Of a stretch of DNA of 64,000 nucleotides, positions 23,301 through 35,619 are shown piece after piece (position 1 is the first letter of the stretch; every line of letters starts with the position of its first letter). The notes under the pieces were generated by a model. The model did not search any database. It saw only the letters and a list, made by a program, of their open reading frames with translations, and had not been told where the DNA came from. The stretch is from Byssothecium circinans (taxonomy: Eukaryota; Ascomycota; Dothideomycetes; Pleosporales; Massarinaceae). The translations under genes and the position numbers were made by a program. Where the stretch lies: assembly GCA_010015675.1 (NCBI GenBank), contig ML977020.1:207863-271862 (forward strand), written 5' to 3'.

Positions 23301-24659
23301 ACGGCTTCATCTCCTAACAGCCTCAATTGCATAAAACCCTTCCTGTACGTCATATATCGGTGCCCTCTGCACCAGTGGTCACTCGTTGACTGCGCCGTTG
23401 CAATCTCCCCAATGGTTTCAGGTCCTGAAGTTGCGGAACTATGGCTCCCTACCATCTCCCGAGATCGAACTTCCGACGCAGTGAATAGATGAAGAAATTC
23501 GGCGATATCTACAGAACAAGACTGTCGAGCACGCGGCGCACGCCACTTTCCATGCCGTACTTCAGCCTGCTGAAGTGCCGACGCCATTCCACTTCTCCCA
23601 AGCCTTCAAGCGAGATGGGAGCTTTCTCGGATTCGTGGAGCAACTGTTAGCGGCTGTCTATGGATATGAACGTACCTGCAACTCCGCCGTCGGATTTGCA
23701 TACCGCTAGGCTCTTGTACCTGCTACTGGATCCTTTGGAGATTGGGCGATTACGATTATCCAGAATCATTTCCTCGAAAACATCTCCTTAGTCCATCCGT
23801 CCGAACGTTCATCTTTCCACAATGGCTGGTGAAGGTGATTGCTTTTCGCGTCTGTCCTACAAGCATGTAACACCGGGCCGACCTGGTTCTTCTTTTCATT
23901 TCTACCTTGGTATACCAGGACTTTGGATTTCCTCATAAAAGTAGCCCAGAAGGTTTCGCATTCACTTGCAATTGGGCATCTGCGTGGAGACTGGGAACAG
24001 GGATTGACATAACCAATGGTGGTCTACCAAAAGTCGCGCGACGTGCAGCAATCTGCAGCGGCACCCCGCAAGTGGAGAAGACGAGAAGTTGTGAAGAGGC
24101 ATTGTAACAATCACAATCTCAAAACACCACAATAGCAACGAGTCAAAGCACTATCCGATGAGGTTTGCGCGATATCGCACTGTCTTTGACAATCCTACTT
24201 CCCAACGCTCTTTTCTTCAAACTTGAGAGATGGTGAGTCGTATCCTTTGACATCGCCACGTCATGTAGGTAGGTGTAAGCCGCGTCGGCAGAAATGAAGG
24301 AGGACGATTCTCTAGTCAGATTCTTCCATGTTGCACCGAGATGCGGAGGGGCACCTTTAATCATTCGATTGCTATAGCCATCAGGACCTTTGTAAATGAA
24401 TTAGGTGTCACCAGACCCACGTGAGTCTAGTCTTCACCCGCTGGCCAGGATCAGCAGCAAGCTGCCGCCGTTTAATTCAAGACCCCTGATATTGCGTGGG
24501 GAATAACCAAACACGGACAGCCGGACAGGCTGGACCGCAGAACAGCAGCCACTCGATTTTGGATGCAGCCAGCTAGCTTAGGGTATATGAGAAAGCCTGC
24601 CCACAGCATCGCGCGATGTTGGTTTTGCGATTCTTCGAGGAGTTCATCTCGCCATCCAA
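20363..24659. other. 4.3-kb gene-poor region
   Basis: Nothing convincing on either strand. The longest frames (for example 131 codons with ATG at 23587, minus strand) have no recognisable domain and no splice-linked continuation. A perfect hairpin at 22207-22236 is listed separately. The left end should contain the DUF1996 promoter. Confidence 0.5.
22207..22236. repeat. Perfect inverted repeat, 12-bp arms with 6-nt loop
   Basis: GCTGTCCCAAAA (22207-22218), loop ACCTAG, then the exact reverse complement TTTTGGGACAGC (22225-22236). It lies in the gene-poor region with no gene ends near it, so a transcription-termination role is not obvious. Confidence 0.85.
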
Positions 24660-26226
24660 ATGCCTCGGTATCCGCTTCAAGAGACGTGCCTGGCTGTGAT
24701 ATGTTTCACACCGGTACTGTCCACGATATTCGTCGCTCTCAGGATATACACAAGACGGAAGCTGAACCTTCGGCTCGGTTGGGGTGAGTAGACAGCGACC
24801 ACTTTCTGCGCATTGCTAATGGACATTTGCAGATGACTGGTTAATCATCTTCCCAACGATACTTTCAATCGCTCTCATCGGACCATCATACAAACGTGGG
24901 TCGCTGTCAGTCCTTTTTTGACTGCTTTCTAATAATGTTGCAGATGTCAAGATGTGGCATGTCGGCATACATATCGTCGATGTCCCACCAAACGACATAG
25001 AACCGAATTACGATGAATACTATTCGGTGCGTACTTTGACTGGTCGATTTATACTCAATTGCTAAGCGTACGCAGGTCGTAATGGCATTCAACTTACTCA
25101 ACATACCCATATTACCACTGGTGAAGAGCTCGATCATCTTACTTCTCTTGCGCGCCGGCTCGGTCATCGAATGGTTAAAGAAAGTACTCTATGGCATCCT
25201 CTTCTTCACTATAGGAAGCACATGCATACCATGGTGCATATACATCTTCATCTGCCCGCCGCAGACTGGAAACACTTGGAAGCCTAGGACATTCGGCAAC
25301 TTGAAATGCTTGGACAGACATCGCATGGGCGAGATGCTTATCTGGATCACTTGCGCCAATCTCCTTACCGACCTTCTTATCTTCCCGATTCCATTCATCA
25401 TCGTTCGAAGAATGATGAGCGCACGCATACGATCGCGTTTGGTGGTGCTAGCGGTCTTCACATCCAGTTTAGCGTAAGGATTCCTGCGCATACAAATCTA
25501 GACAGTCCACTAACATCTTCCAGCGTAACTGGAATCGGCGCCGCCAAAATCTACCTTACGCACCGCGACCGTCTCTACACCGAGTTCAACACCGACTGGA
25601 CCTACCCGATCGACTACTGCATCAACCACATTGAAAACAACGTCGCCATCATCGTAGCCAACATCCCCATCCTGCGCGGACTCGTAACGCGCTGGGTGTT
25701 CAACTTCAAAACAAAAGCCACGCCCATGGAGCGGGAGTTTCGGAGTGAATGGCAATGGAGCACTTCCAATTCATCTACGCTCACCCATGTGGCACGCAAG
25801 AACAGACTCCTCCAGAAGATCATGCCTTGCAACGACTTCACCTCCTCGCTCGCCCGCTCAAAAGACATCAAAGACCCCACCCTCCCCGCTCGCGTCGTCC
25901 CTTCCGACTTCGGTAAAAAGAATCGCTCGTTCAAATCGAAATCACGGTCGCGGAAACAGTCGCGGCGGAACAGTCTCGACCGGTATGAGGAGGCCGATTG
26001 CTGCGAGAAGGGCGACGTGCTAGAGACGGTGAGGAGTGTTGGGAGTTTGGAGAGTGCGCCCACGCTGGTGGATAGTCATAAGGATTTTGAGTGGCGGTTG
26101 AGTTCGGCGAGTATGATGTCGACTTCCCGGAGGTTTTCGAGCCCGCCTTTGAGCCCGGTTACGCCGATGATGCCGTGTGTATTGCGGGAGGTAGAGGATG
26201 AGGATGAGATTCTAAGATACCCATGA
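24660..26226 (+). CDS. Seven-helix integral membrane protein, fungal rhodopsin-like/Pth11-type family
   Basis: Five exons: 24660-24783, 24833-24895, 24944-25026, 25076-25473, 25524-26226; 456 aa. Phases agree at every junction. The protein opens with a helix and then LRIYTRRKL..LGWDDWLII, the conserved start of the fungal rhodopsin domain. Further hydrophobic helices include LVKSSIILLLLRAG, GILFFTIGSTCIPWCIY with the following Cys, and ANLLTDLLIFPIP. A DWTYPID..IENNVAIIVANIP stretch ends the domain. The last ~180 residues are a hydrophilic, Ser/Arg-rich cytosolic tail. Some Pth11-like proteins act as surface or nutrient sensors, but most members are uncharacterised and no CFEM domain is present here. 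The start ATG was placed from the frame that continues into the first helix. Confidence 0.85.
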
Positions 26227-28824
26227 TTTCGGTCCTTTTTTGTTGCATAGCATAGCATTAGCATTTGAAATATCTATGAATTACTGAATGAAATGACTTT
26301 CTTGTGCCTGATCGCCTTGTGATCGTTTTGCAAAGCAATGCAGAGTTATTCTACGTGGAATCTTCTACGCATTTTATGTATCTCACTGACACTTCCATAA
26401 CTCAACCCTACCATTGTCACTGCTTGACTCAAGCCTATGATAGACACCGCGGTAGTAGCACATCACGATTCATGCTTCCTTTCCCACACCCCACCTTCAC
26501 CCAGAACCACGGCAAGAAAGTCCCACGCCCTCCTCTCCACAGACCACCATCTGCTCTGCGCCGGCGCTCAGGCCCGACAGCCTGCGCGTAATTTCGAGCG
26601 CGGGCCTCCCTCCGCACGCCCCCGCAAATCCTTTGGCAAGAATCCGGGGTAGCACACCTTACATAGACGAGACACGGTTATGTTCTGCGGTCACGCGATG
26701 ATACGGTTGAGCATAATACAGCGCTTGGAAAGTGCTTGAACGGTGAGGCAAGATGGAAGAGTGAAGCTTGTGTGACATGTGTATCCGCGGAAGCTTCTTT
26801 GACATTCACTTGACGCATACCCACTTCGAAGTACCCTCTCATTTCGCTCTCACATTATCCGAGTCAAGACAATAGTCTTTGTGACAGCCTCGCTTCCCAC
26901 GCCACCTTCTTTGTTACCATAGTTCCGGTCCCAGGATACCCACTTCCGTTAAGAAAGAAAAGCCATAGCTCCATCGCTCACTCCGAGGTGGTTCGAGCCG
27001 AAGCTATGAGCTTGCTGATCAACCAGAATCCAGGCCCAAGTGGCTGGTCAAAGGGGTCTGTGCAAGCTTGCTTGCGAGAGCAAGTCTAACCTTCGCGTAT
27101 GCGCGTCGACATTATTGGTGCAACGGTGGCGCAGGATACCGGGAGAAGCGGAGCGGTACTGACGGTTCTAATTTGGCAATAGGGTATGACGATCGTAGGT
27201 GCCTGAGTTCAACGGGAGCTGATCGAGATCGGATCTCTCGGGGTTATGCCTGACCAAGGCATGGTCATAACCTTTGTTCCAACGTCGTCGCAACTGCGAC
27301 TTCAAGAGTTCGATGCGAAAGAGCATACGAACATAAAAATAGAAAAAGAAAAACCAATACTATCAGAGAATGGTTCCACGACCGCGTGCCCAAATTTCCT
27401 CTCGGCAAAGACCCACCTTCGCTGCAACTTACCCCGCGGTTGAATTGATATGGATAAAGTAGGCTCCCCCATACAAGGGTTGCGACCGGTCGACCTCGCC
27501 CTTCTCCAATGACCTTTCTGATTTAGGCAGATCATAGTTTCTGGCTGCCTGGTTAATAGTATGGTCGAATATCAATAAAGCTTGAATTTTTTCCTTGAAT
27601 GAGGCAAGCCGGAATATTGGTCCTGGTGGCACCACCTACGAGAGGAGAATTTAACGATGAGCGTGATGGCATGGTGGTGGTGATGAGAGGGGCATTTGTC
27701 GGCTAAGCATGATAGTCGTAGATCCTGTGTTTTGACGGATAACTTAGGGAATTCCTCCGTGGCATGCGCTTCAGATATGCTGATGTGTGGGGGACGATGC
27801 ATGCGAGAAAAGGGCAAGTAGTGAAAGGTACGAGTGATGACACTGTGATGTGGCCATTATTTCGTGGGGCATTGCATTTTGCCAGTCTTCAATCTTCGGT
27901 AGAAAGAAATGATGCGGATGTTTGACCGTTCAGTCCGAAACTCAACATCTGTTTCAACGGTCCGTTTCCCTCCACCCTTCGTAAAGTTCGTCCTACCCAC
28001 CTTTCATCAAAGGTCCTCATTTCACCCCAGCTATTTGCCAACACTTGGAAACGACAGTGAAGCGTAAACTTGTTCAGCTAAATGATGCCCAAGACAAAAG
28101 TGAAATCGAAATAATGCGGAGCGCGCGGACCTAACCACCAATGCAATAAATCAAGAAAAGTATGGAAATGATTGCCATCCAATAGCGGCAACACAGACAC
28201 CGACTATCAACTGCCATCATACCAAAGCAGGTGCCGGCAGGATGTCAAAATCCGGTAGCGGAGTTAAAATACAAATCCGGCCATGCCCAACTGCCTACTT
28301 CACGACGGAGGTGATAAATACAGTATCAATAAAACCAGGAAAGTAATTTGAGTCATCTCGTTCGTCGACTTTTGAGGTGATTCGAGTGCGTCCGCGCTTC
28401 GCATGCGTGTGCGGAGTGTGTTAGTGGGAATGGTCGTTACTACGCGGAGTCTGAGACCGCAGCAATTCCGGTGGTAATAGGTGGATATTGTTAGGGTATC
28501 CATGCATGAAGAGGCGAGATGGGCTTTGTCACCTGACACGGTTCAGTCGCCGACCAAGACCAGAGGTGTGGGTGAAAAGGCAGAGACGTGTCATTCGTAA
28601 ATGGCTAATGCGAAATGGTAGGTCGGAGTGCCGCCGTTGCCGCTATGCCGAGAGAAGTATGGCGATAGTAATGGCGAGGGCATTGACTGAGAAAGAAGGC
28701 GAGAAGGATTTTGCCAGTGACGGAACCAGGCCTTTTACTTCCAGGTCGTCATCACGGATACACTGCGTCTTGTTGGTCAGGTCGGTCGGGCATGCGACTC
28801 GTTTGAATTTTGCGCTGTGGAACA
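26227..28824. other. Intergenic region between rhodopsin-like protein and GH45 gene
   Basis: No supported gene. A 131-codon plus-strand frame (28488-28883) overlaps the GH45 last exon antisense and lacks any family signature. The rest has only short frames. Confidence 0.5.
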
Positions 28825-29558
28825 TTAGCCAGGAACTCGGTTGCGAGGCGCGCAGACGTACGTCGGAAATGAAGCATCCTTGAACCAGTCAAATCGCCAT
28901 TGACAGGCCGACTTCAGGTTGGAGGGTAGTCTGTCGCAATCCTCTTTTCGATTAACGCCGGTGTTGTTGTTCCCAAACACTGACTGATCGACGCCATATT
29001 GTCTAGAGCAAGCATCATGCGAGGTGGTGTTGCCACCAGGGACCTAGGAATTGTTAGGAAGGCGAAGTATGGCTCGAGTAAGAAACGACATACAGCTAGT
29101 GAAAAGCGGTTGGTAGTTTTGATATCGTAGGCGGTATTCGAGGCTTGGATGACCATAGTCTTCCCCTTGAGGGGATCGCTCGTAAAATCGAGTTGATAGC
29201 AACCACAACACCATGACTCTTCGATTTTGCCTCCTGTCAGATCGGGTGTGATGAAAGCTCCAGCAAATCCGTATGCAAAGGTGTCATTTACAGCCCATGG
29301 TTGTTGATCTGAGCACTGGAAGGCGGTGCCGCCGGTGCATCCAGTACCGGCCTCGATGTCAATAGGCTTGTCGTTGATGCCGCAAGATAGTACCGGCTTG
29401 GAGACTGCGCCTTTGTTCTTCCAAGAACATGAAGGCTTGCAGCAGTCCCAAAATCGTGTTGTTACCGCATCCCCAGAAATGTTGACGTTTGCGCAACCGA
29501 CAGTGACGATGAAGAGATCCAAAAGGAAGAGGATATTGCGAAGATAAGAAACCCTCAT
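28825..29558 (-). CDS. GH45 endoglucanase-like secreted protein with altered catalytic acid position
   Basis: Two exons, 29558-29094 and 29043-28825 (intron GTATGT..CTAG), 227 aa. A signal peptide covers about residues 1-23. The GH45 opening TTRFWDCCKPSCSW is intact, with the catalytic base Asp38 (Asp10 of Humicola Cel45A). Also present are PWAVND.FAYGFA, SWCCGCYQLDF, and the closing CDRLPSNLKSACQWRFDWF. At the position of the catalytic acid (Asp121 in Cel45A, HFDLNIPGGG) this protein reads RFSLAVPGGN, so Ser153 stands where Asp is expected. No cellulose-binding module is visible. It may be a divergent subgroup with an altered mechanism or a non-hydrolytic, expansin/loosenin-like role. A TATATATA box lies about 100 bp upstream. 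Confidence 0.88.
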
Positions 29559-29658
29559 TGCGTGATAGGAAGTGTGATATGAAAGTCGAGACTGGAGAGC
29601 ATCATTTATTAGCAAGGGACTCGCTGGTGCTAGCATGAATCGCGCTAGGAAAGGGGGG

Positions 29659-29666
29659 TATATATA
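29659..29666 (-). promoter_or_regulatory. TATA box of the GH45 gene
   Basis: TATATATA read on the minus strand, about 100 bp before the ATG at 29558, flanked by a G/C run. This is a typical position for a fungal secreted-enzyme promoter. Confidence 0.5.
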
Positions 29667-31713
29667 AGGTCCGGTCGCATGGAGGGATTAACGAGTCCCC
29701 GTTAAGATATTCAAGGCCGAGAACTCACTTACCTGCTCAGTGTTCATGGCGCCTTGCCACGCAGGGGATCTGCGCGGCTTACTGAAACGGCAATGTAAAT
29801 TTCGGGACCTATGATCAGGCAAGCTTGTCCGAGGCTACCGCAATCCTAATTCACTCCAGTCAATGCACCGGTCGCCAATAATGTAAAGATGCGTTCTCCA
29901 CAATCCCACGGAAGGTAACATTACCCCCGCATCGCGGTAGTACTGGTGAGGCGGCGAGAAGTGGCCGCGAATGGTTAAAGCTAAGACATAAATTTTATCT
30001 AGCTTCCACCCCTTGTCTCTCTTTCGTACTGCCCGTTCTGGAGAACTTGACGACGAATGAATTTTACTTTCTTTATCCCACTAGTCGAATTTCGACTATT
30101 TGTTATTTCGCCTAGCAACCTGCACTGCTTCCTCCCGCGCACATGTTCACACAACATTTTTGTGTAACACCAATATGCGGAGTCGCAGCACGTGGGTGTT
30201 TGCGCAGGATATGTCAGGGCGAGTGTCCTTCCGGGAAGCGCTGTCACGCACCATCCTGGCATTTCCCCGCAATGAAAACATTCCGACCGATCCTTCACCC
30301 AATCGCATGGCGTATGTGCAAAGCTGGGAGTCAAAGGTTCGATGAGGAGGGAAAGAAATCCAGATGGCCTGTCCAACCACTTCCTGTCGGTATCACCTTA
30401 AGGAAATCCAGCAGAAACATGATCTATTTACCCGCTCGACGAGACAGCCGCAAACTGGTCCGTTTGCACGTACGGTCTTCACATGCGTTGGAAACTGCAC
30501 GTTGAAGCACAGGTTTCTAGTCCGAGGAGAGTGTAGGACCTGGAACGAAGTCCGAAATATGGACGTTCCATAAGTAGAGCTGCTCAAAAGTCGATGGATG
30601 GAATGAGTCAGAGTATCCATTTCATAACGATGCCAATGGACCACGCTTCCTTGTGCCAGTTGGAGCAATAGTTTCCAATCCATGACTTCGCGCTTGTCAT
30701 GCCAGCTATCGTAAGAAGGGTGTCGTTCCGAATGCAACAGACGTAACCAAGTTATAAAACTGGCGTTATAGGTGCCGACAACCGCTGAGAGGTCTAGACG
30801 CGGCCCCTTCATGACATGTGAGTGTGCATAGGTAGTCCACGGGTTCGAGCACGCTTCCCATGCCCCAAGGTTCGCTCGGCCGAGTAGTACCCGATGTGAG
30901 ATCAATCCATGTTTGGAGTGTTCCGAGCTGGATAGATGCCCAGAAATTCAGGATATAGCGCGGCTTGCTCGCCCTGCATGGTGGTGCATCAGTTCATGAG
31001 TCACGCTGGTGCGTATTTCGTATTTGAAGCTCGATATCTGTCCATCGTTAGTGTTGGACTTTCTTGCGTTATCGGCACACGTACGTATGATTAATTTCGA
31101 AGGCTCTATGAGGATCCTGATCATACCGTAAAAAAAGTCGTTTGGACCCAACAGAAGCAGAAAGCTAGTGCTGGTGCTGGTGCTGGTTGGGTCATATGAA
31201 AGGTGTGTGCATGACGAAAGATCCGTCTTCCAGTATGTTGCCGCCTCGTAGAACCCGCTGAGCCAAGCTCAATCAAACGCGTTGAGACCAGAAAAGAAAT
31301 CAGAATGGGCCGAAGACCTGTCTGATTCACATGACGGAGTTGATGATATTTGAACGACTGCGAGATTACCAGTTGACGGTGCTTGGGCACGGAGGCCTTT
31401 AAAACTAAGCTGTTTTCAGATTAACGCAACGCATCGGACCTTCAGGTCATCTCTCCTACCCGGCCCGAGCCGACGCAACAGCCCTGCCACTGCGTGCAAC
31501 CTCCCGACTTCAGTATGTTTTGAACTGCTTATATTTCTCCATCGGTTTCTCATCGAAAATTCTTTGCAGTCCTACCTTCTTCGAGACTCAGTAAAGGCGG
31601 ACAACTACCCCATGATGCACTGTATGCACAAACGGTGCGGCTTTCTTCTTACAAAAATAACTGACGCTTCATATATAATAACAAAAAATACGCGCTGTCT
31701 CCTCTCCAACGGC
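29667..31713. other. Intergenic region between GH45 and nucleoside hydrolase genes
   Basis: No supported gene. The longest minus-strand frame (30393-30905) has no ATG at its head and no known domain. A short GGTGCT-type run occurs near 31.17 kb. Confidence 0.5.
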
Positions 31714-32796
31714 TTAGACACCCTGCACAGGCACCGGCCTCGTGAGTAAATCGACGTACAGATCAAAAAAGCGCGTATTGTTGATCCGAAAGACCACAGA
31801 CGAAACAGTCTCGACATTAGTTCCTGGATATGGATCCTCATCCCAAACAACACCCTTCCCATACTCCTCTGAAAACTCGCTATTCACCTCAACATACAGA
31901 TCCCTTACATCTATATCCAGGCTAGGATCTACCAACGATGCCAGCGCAATAGTATCGTAGACGTATCCCCAGCGCTCGATATCCCGAAACAAGCTGGTGA
32001 TGGGTGTCGCAGGCGTGTAGTTCGCAATAACGTCGTACGTTTCGTTAGTTATGGGGACCGTATTCGTCACGTCCAACGGAATAATTTTCTTGACGATGTC
32101 GGCACGCAACACCACGCTGGCTGACTCGGGGTCGAACCACCAGTTGGTTTCTCCCGCCCCCCGGTAGGCGTTTCCCGCGGCGTAAATCTGGCTTCCCATG
32201 ATGACTGTCTGTTTGATGAGAGGAACAATGCTGGGGTCCTTCCGGATGGCCAACGCAACATTTGTCAGAGGTCCGATCGCTAGTAGTGTAATTTGGCCGG
32301 GGTAGCGATGGACAGATTCAATGATGAAGTCCACGGCGTGCTGCTGTTTGGGTACAGTATGTACTGCGAAGCCATCTGGCGGTGGGACGAGCTGCTGCGA
32401 TTTTGGGCTTGTATACGCAGCCGCATATTGCGTTGCATTTCCAAACAACCTCTTCTCCAACTGGAAAGAATTGTAATCGTGAAGGAAAGGGTTCTCTGCG
32501 CCAATGTACACTCCTACGGTGTTCTCAAGGCCGACGCGTTCAACGGCCTTGAGAGCGTCGGAAACGCCTTGCTCGAGATATTGGTTGCCGGCGACAATAG
32601 TCAGACCCATGATCTCAACATCCTTGGAAGCATGCATTTGCGCCGCCAGGGCGAGAGTTTGCCCATCGTCGCCTATTGTGTTGAAGTCGGTGTCGATGAT
32701 GACTTTGATCGGACTGGTCTCATTTGCTGGGTGGACGTTCGCATAGCTTGCAAGGGTCCAGATCCCGAGAACTGATAATGATATTCTAAAGAACAT
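31714..32796 (-). CDS. Secreted inosine-uridine-preferring nucleoside hydrolase family protein
   Basis: 360 aa, single exon, ATG at 32796 with a signal peptide (about 1-19). The N-terminal Ca2+-binding signature is IIDTDFNTIGDDGQ, a spaced version of DTDxGxDD seen in fungal members. GLTIVAGN follows, then IGPLTNVALAI, a TVIMGSQ strand and the C-terminal ligand region around WGYVYDTIALASLVDP, where the second calcium/substrate Asp lies. It would cleave the N-glycosidic bond of ribonucleosides outside the cell, freeing base and ribose for uptake. Several N-glycosylation sequons are present. Its neighbour, a secreted amine oxidase, is divergently transcribed 832 bp away; a shared nutrient-scavenging role is possible but not shown. 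Confidence 0.88.
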   Translation of the reverse strand: MFFRISLSVLGIWTLASYANVHPANETSPIKVIIDTDFNTIGDDGQTLALAAQMHASKDVEIMGLTIVAGNQYLEQGVSDALKAVERVGLENTVGVYIGAENPFLHDYNSFQLEKRLFGNATQYAAAYTSPKSQQLVPPPDGFAVHTVPKQQHAVDFIIESVHRYPGQITLLAIGPLTNVALAIRKDPSIVPLIKQTVIMGSQIYAAGNAYRGAGETNWWFDPESASVVLRADIVKKIIPLDVTNTVPITNETYDVIANYTPATPITSLFRDIERWGYVYDTIALASLVDPSLDIDVRDLYVEVNSEFSEEYGKGVVWDEDPYPGTNVETVSSVVFRINNTRFFDLYVDLLTRPVPVQGV

Positions 32797-32843
32797 GGCG
32801 ATGACCGATGTTATTCCACGCCCACGGGAAGGAAGATCAGGAA

Positions 32844-32851
32844 ATTAAATA
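32844..32851 (-). promoter_or_regulatory. TATA-like element of the nucleoside hydrolase gene
   Basis: The minus strand reads TATTTAAT about 50 bp before the ATG at 32796. The match to TATA(A/T)A is weak but position is reasonable. Confidence 0.3.
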
Positions 32852-33628
32852 CCACTGATGTGTGCGCACCCCTATGCCCGATTAGCAAGCACCATGACGC
32901 ACTGGCTCAAAAGAGTTTGGCAAGGGCATTTTATCCCATGATCAGCGGTCAACAACCAGAGAAATTGTGCAGTCCACTCTCGTGGAGTGATCTGCGCTCG
33001 GGCGATCGGTAGCCGAAGTTGATTTTCCAGCTGGAAGGCAAATATGAAGACGCCGGCAATCCATAAATAAGCCTGGATGGCCGAAGCACGGTTGAATGTA
33101 TATTTTCCATTGTATTTAAATGGCCGTACCGACAGAACTCCTCATTGCGGATCGAAATCCCCACCCCTTTTCTCATACGCTAGAAATCGTTCATGAACTT
33201 CCACTAGACATGGCTGATGATGTGATCTTACTCTCACTCCTATAACCTTCCTTTTTACATTTCCTAATTGGGAAGCGCTTGCAGTCTTCGGCACTCTCTT
33301 ACTTAACACCACCGCAGCCCTAGCCTCTGCATAGAAGAATTAGTAAATGCTAACTATTCTTAAAATCAGTCAGAATGCTTCCACAGGAGAGGAGAGGCGC
33401 ACTTGCAGTAGTTTATGAAAGACCTGTAGTGTAACTGTGGGTCGAGGCTTCCCGCAAAAAAGCCCACTCAGTGATGCTGCCACGCTCCTGCCCACTTTGT
33501 CAAGCACGATAGCAGACCCAATCAGAATTGTGATGTGTTCTCTGAAATGATCTACCAGTTCGATTCGACGACCAGCTCAACGCCATACTACTACTTCTGG
33601 CTTTTTCGACATACATCATTCAACCACA
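32852..33628. other. Divergent intergenic region (nucleoside hydrolase / amine oxidase)
   Basis: It contains the promoters of both flanking genes, which are transcribed away from each other. No gene and no clear repeat. Confidence 0.55.
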
Positions 33629-35503
33629 ATGCCTGCCCTCAAGACATTCCTAGCGGGAGCTCTCCTCCTTCTCCTCATCATCAGCGCAGAACCAATCCGG
33701 AAGGCGCAAGTAGCCGTCCTAGGCGGCGGCATGGCCGGCATCATGGCAGCGGTAAGCAAGCACAAAAAAAATAGTTCCCACTACTTCAACATCACTAAAC
33801 GACTTCCAGAAACAATTACATGATGCCGGTATCCACGACTTCATCATCGTCGAAACCAACGATCGCATTGGCGGACGAGTTTGGGCGCATGATTTCGGCA
33901 GCGACACAACTCCCTCAAGCCGGGAAGCATACAAAGTCGAGCTGGGCGCGAACTGGGTAAGTGGCATGCATCTACGTCTAGTACTTCATTTCTTCACGCA
34001 CATGTCTTATTGCTTTCAGGTACACGGCGACCAAAGCGGAAACAGACCTCCGAATCCAATATGGACGTTGGCGAATAAGTACTCTTTGAAGATGAGCGTG
34101 TCGGACTGCGCTAATTCCACGGTGTACGACGAATCTGGTCGCGTCGACAACGAGACCAAGAGGGCGCTGTACAAGGAATTCTCCGACGCTTTTAAAGGCG
34201 TAGAAACAGATGCTATGGCTGCGTTGGCGAGCGGGGTACCGGATAAGAGCATGAGGGTCGCACTTGCTGAAAAAGGGTGGGATCCGAAGGGCGATCCGTT
34301 GAAGATGGCCATGGAGTGGACGGGGATTGATTGGGAGTTGGCACAATCTGCTGTTAGGTGACAGTTCCTATCTTGTAGAGAGCAGGAGGCTAACACGTAG
34401 CAGGATGTCTCCTCCCAAATCTTCAGCGCCGTCGCTTTTGCAAGTCCCCTCCTCACCTTCCTCATCCACTGCCACTGCCACTGACTTCAAACCAGATCTC
34501 CACGCACAAATACTTCTCCCCCAAAAACCACTTCGTCCTCGGCCCCCCAACATACGCCTCCCTCATCTCAGAACTCGCGAAATCCTTCCTCGCCCACAAC
34601 ACCACCCACATCACCGACCCGCGCCTCCTCCTAAACCACCACGTCCATAAAATCAACACCTCCTCCCCCACCTCCGTCACCATCCACACCAAGCATGCCG
34701 GCGCAGAAATCACCATCCAAGCCTCCCAAGTCATCACCACCTTCTCCGCCGGCGTCCTCCAACACACCGGCCCCAACGCCCTGACATGGACACCCGCCCT
34801 CCCAGCCTGGAAAACCGACGCCATCGCCACCGTGAAAATGGGTGGCTACACCAAGATCTTCATGCAATGGCGCCCGGGCGACGTTTTCTGGCCCACCGAT
34901 ACACAATACTTCCTCCACGCCTCAGCGAAGCGGGGCTACTACCCTATCTTCCAGAACCTGGACGTCGCGGGGTTTCATCCAGGCAGCAGGATTCTATTCG
35001 TCACCGTAACAGGCGATGAAAGCCTCCGCGTTGACCGCCAGACAGACGAAGACACACAGACTGAGATCCTCAATGTGCTGCGCACTATGTTCCCGGAGAA
35101 ACGGGTTCCGCCGCCAGAGCACTTTTTCTACCCGCGCTGGAGCATGTATCCCTGGGCGCGCGGGAGTTACAGCAACGTACCGCCGGGCATGTCGTTGCGG
35201 ATGCGGCAGAATCTAAGGGCGAATGTGGGCAGGGTGTGGTTTGCGGGCGAGCATACGAGTGTGAATTGGTTTGGGTTTTTGCATGGGGCGTACGATGAGG
35301 GGGAGGATGTTGGGAAAAGGGTCGCTGCTAGGGTGAAGGGGGGCGACGTGGGGCTGGGGAGGGATATGAGGAGGTATGAGAGGGTGAGTGGGGGGACGAG
35401 GTGGGAGGATTGGAATGGGGGGAATGGGTATAGGGTTGATGTTACGGGGCTAGTCTCGGAGGCGAGGGATGGAGAAGGCAGGAATGGGACGGTGCGGAAT
35501 TGA
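33629..35503 (+). CDS. Secreted FAD-dependent amine oxidase, polyamine-oxidase-like
   Basis: Five exons: 33629-33751, 33810-33956, 34020-34352, 34404-34439, 34496-35503; 548 aa. A signal peptide (about 1-21) precedes the FAD dinucleotide-binding VLGGGMAGIMAA (about 30-41). Then come IVETNDRIGGRVWA, ELGANWVHG, and the C-terminal FAD motif RVWFAGEHTS...GFLHGAYDEGEDV (about 459-480). Order and content match flavin monoamine/polyamine oxidases such as plant PAO. Intron 4 begins GCAAGT, a GC-AG intron; GT alternatives there give wrong phase or drop conserved-looking residues. The enzyme would oxidise polyamines, releasing H2O2 and an aminoaldehyde. The gene converges on a GNAT acetyltransferase only 116 bp away. 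Codon use in the last exon is very GC-biased. Confidence 0.87.
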
Positions 35504-35619
35504 CTCGGCTAGAGAGGGTTGTGTATTTGGGAAGAGACGGTTTATGAAGGGGTCGCGGGGAGTATGCGATTGGCGTCATGGCCTGAGGTGTTTTTCTCCC
35601 CCTTCCTGTCTCGACCACA

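Noticed and set aside
23192..23587. 131-codon minus-strand frame with ATG
   Set aside because: No domain, no signal peptide, no splicing partner. An orphan gene cannot be excluded, but nothing in the sequence favours it.
28488..28883. 131-codon plus-strand frame
   Set aside because: Overlaps the GH45 last exon antisense and is Arg-rich as expected for a shadow frame.
30393..30905. 170-codon minus-strand frame
   Set aside because: Opens without ATG, has no recognisable domain, and lies in otherwise empty DNA.
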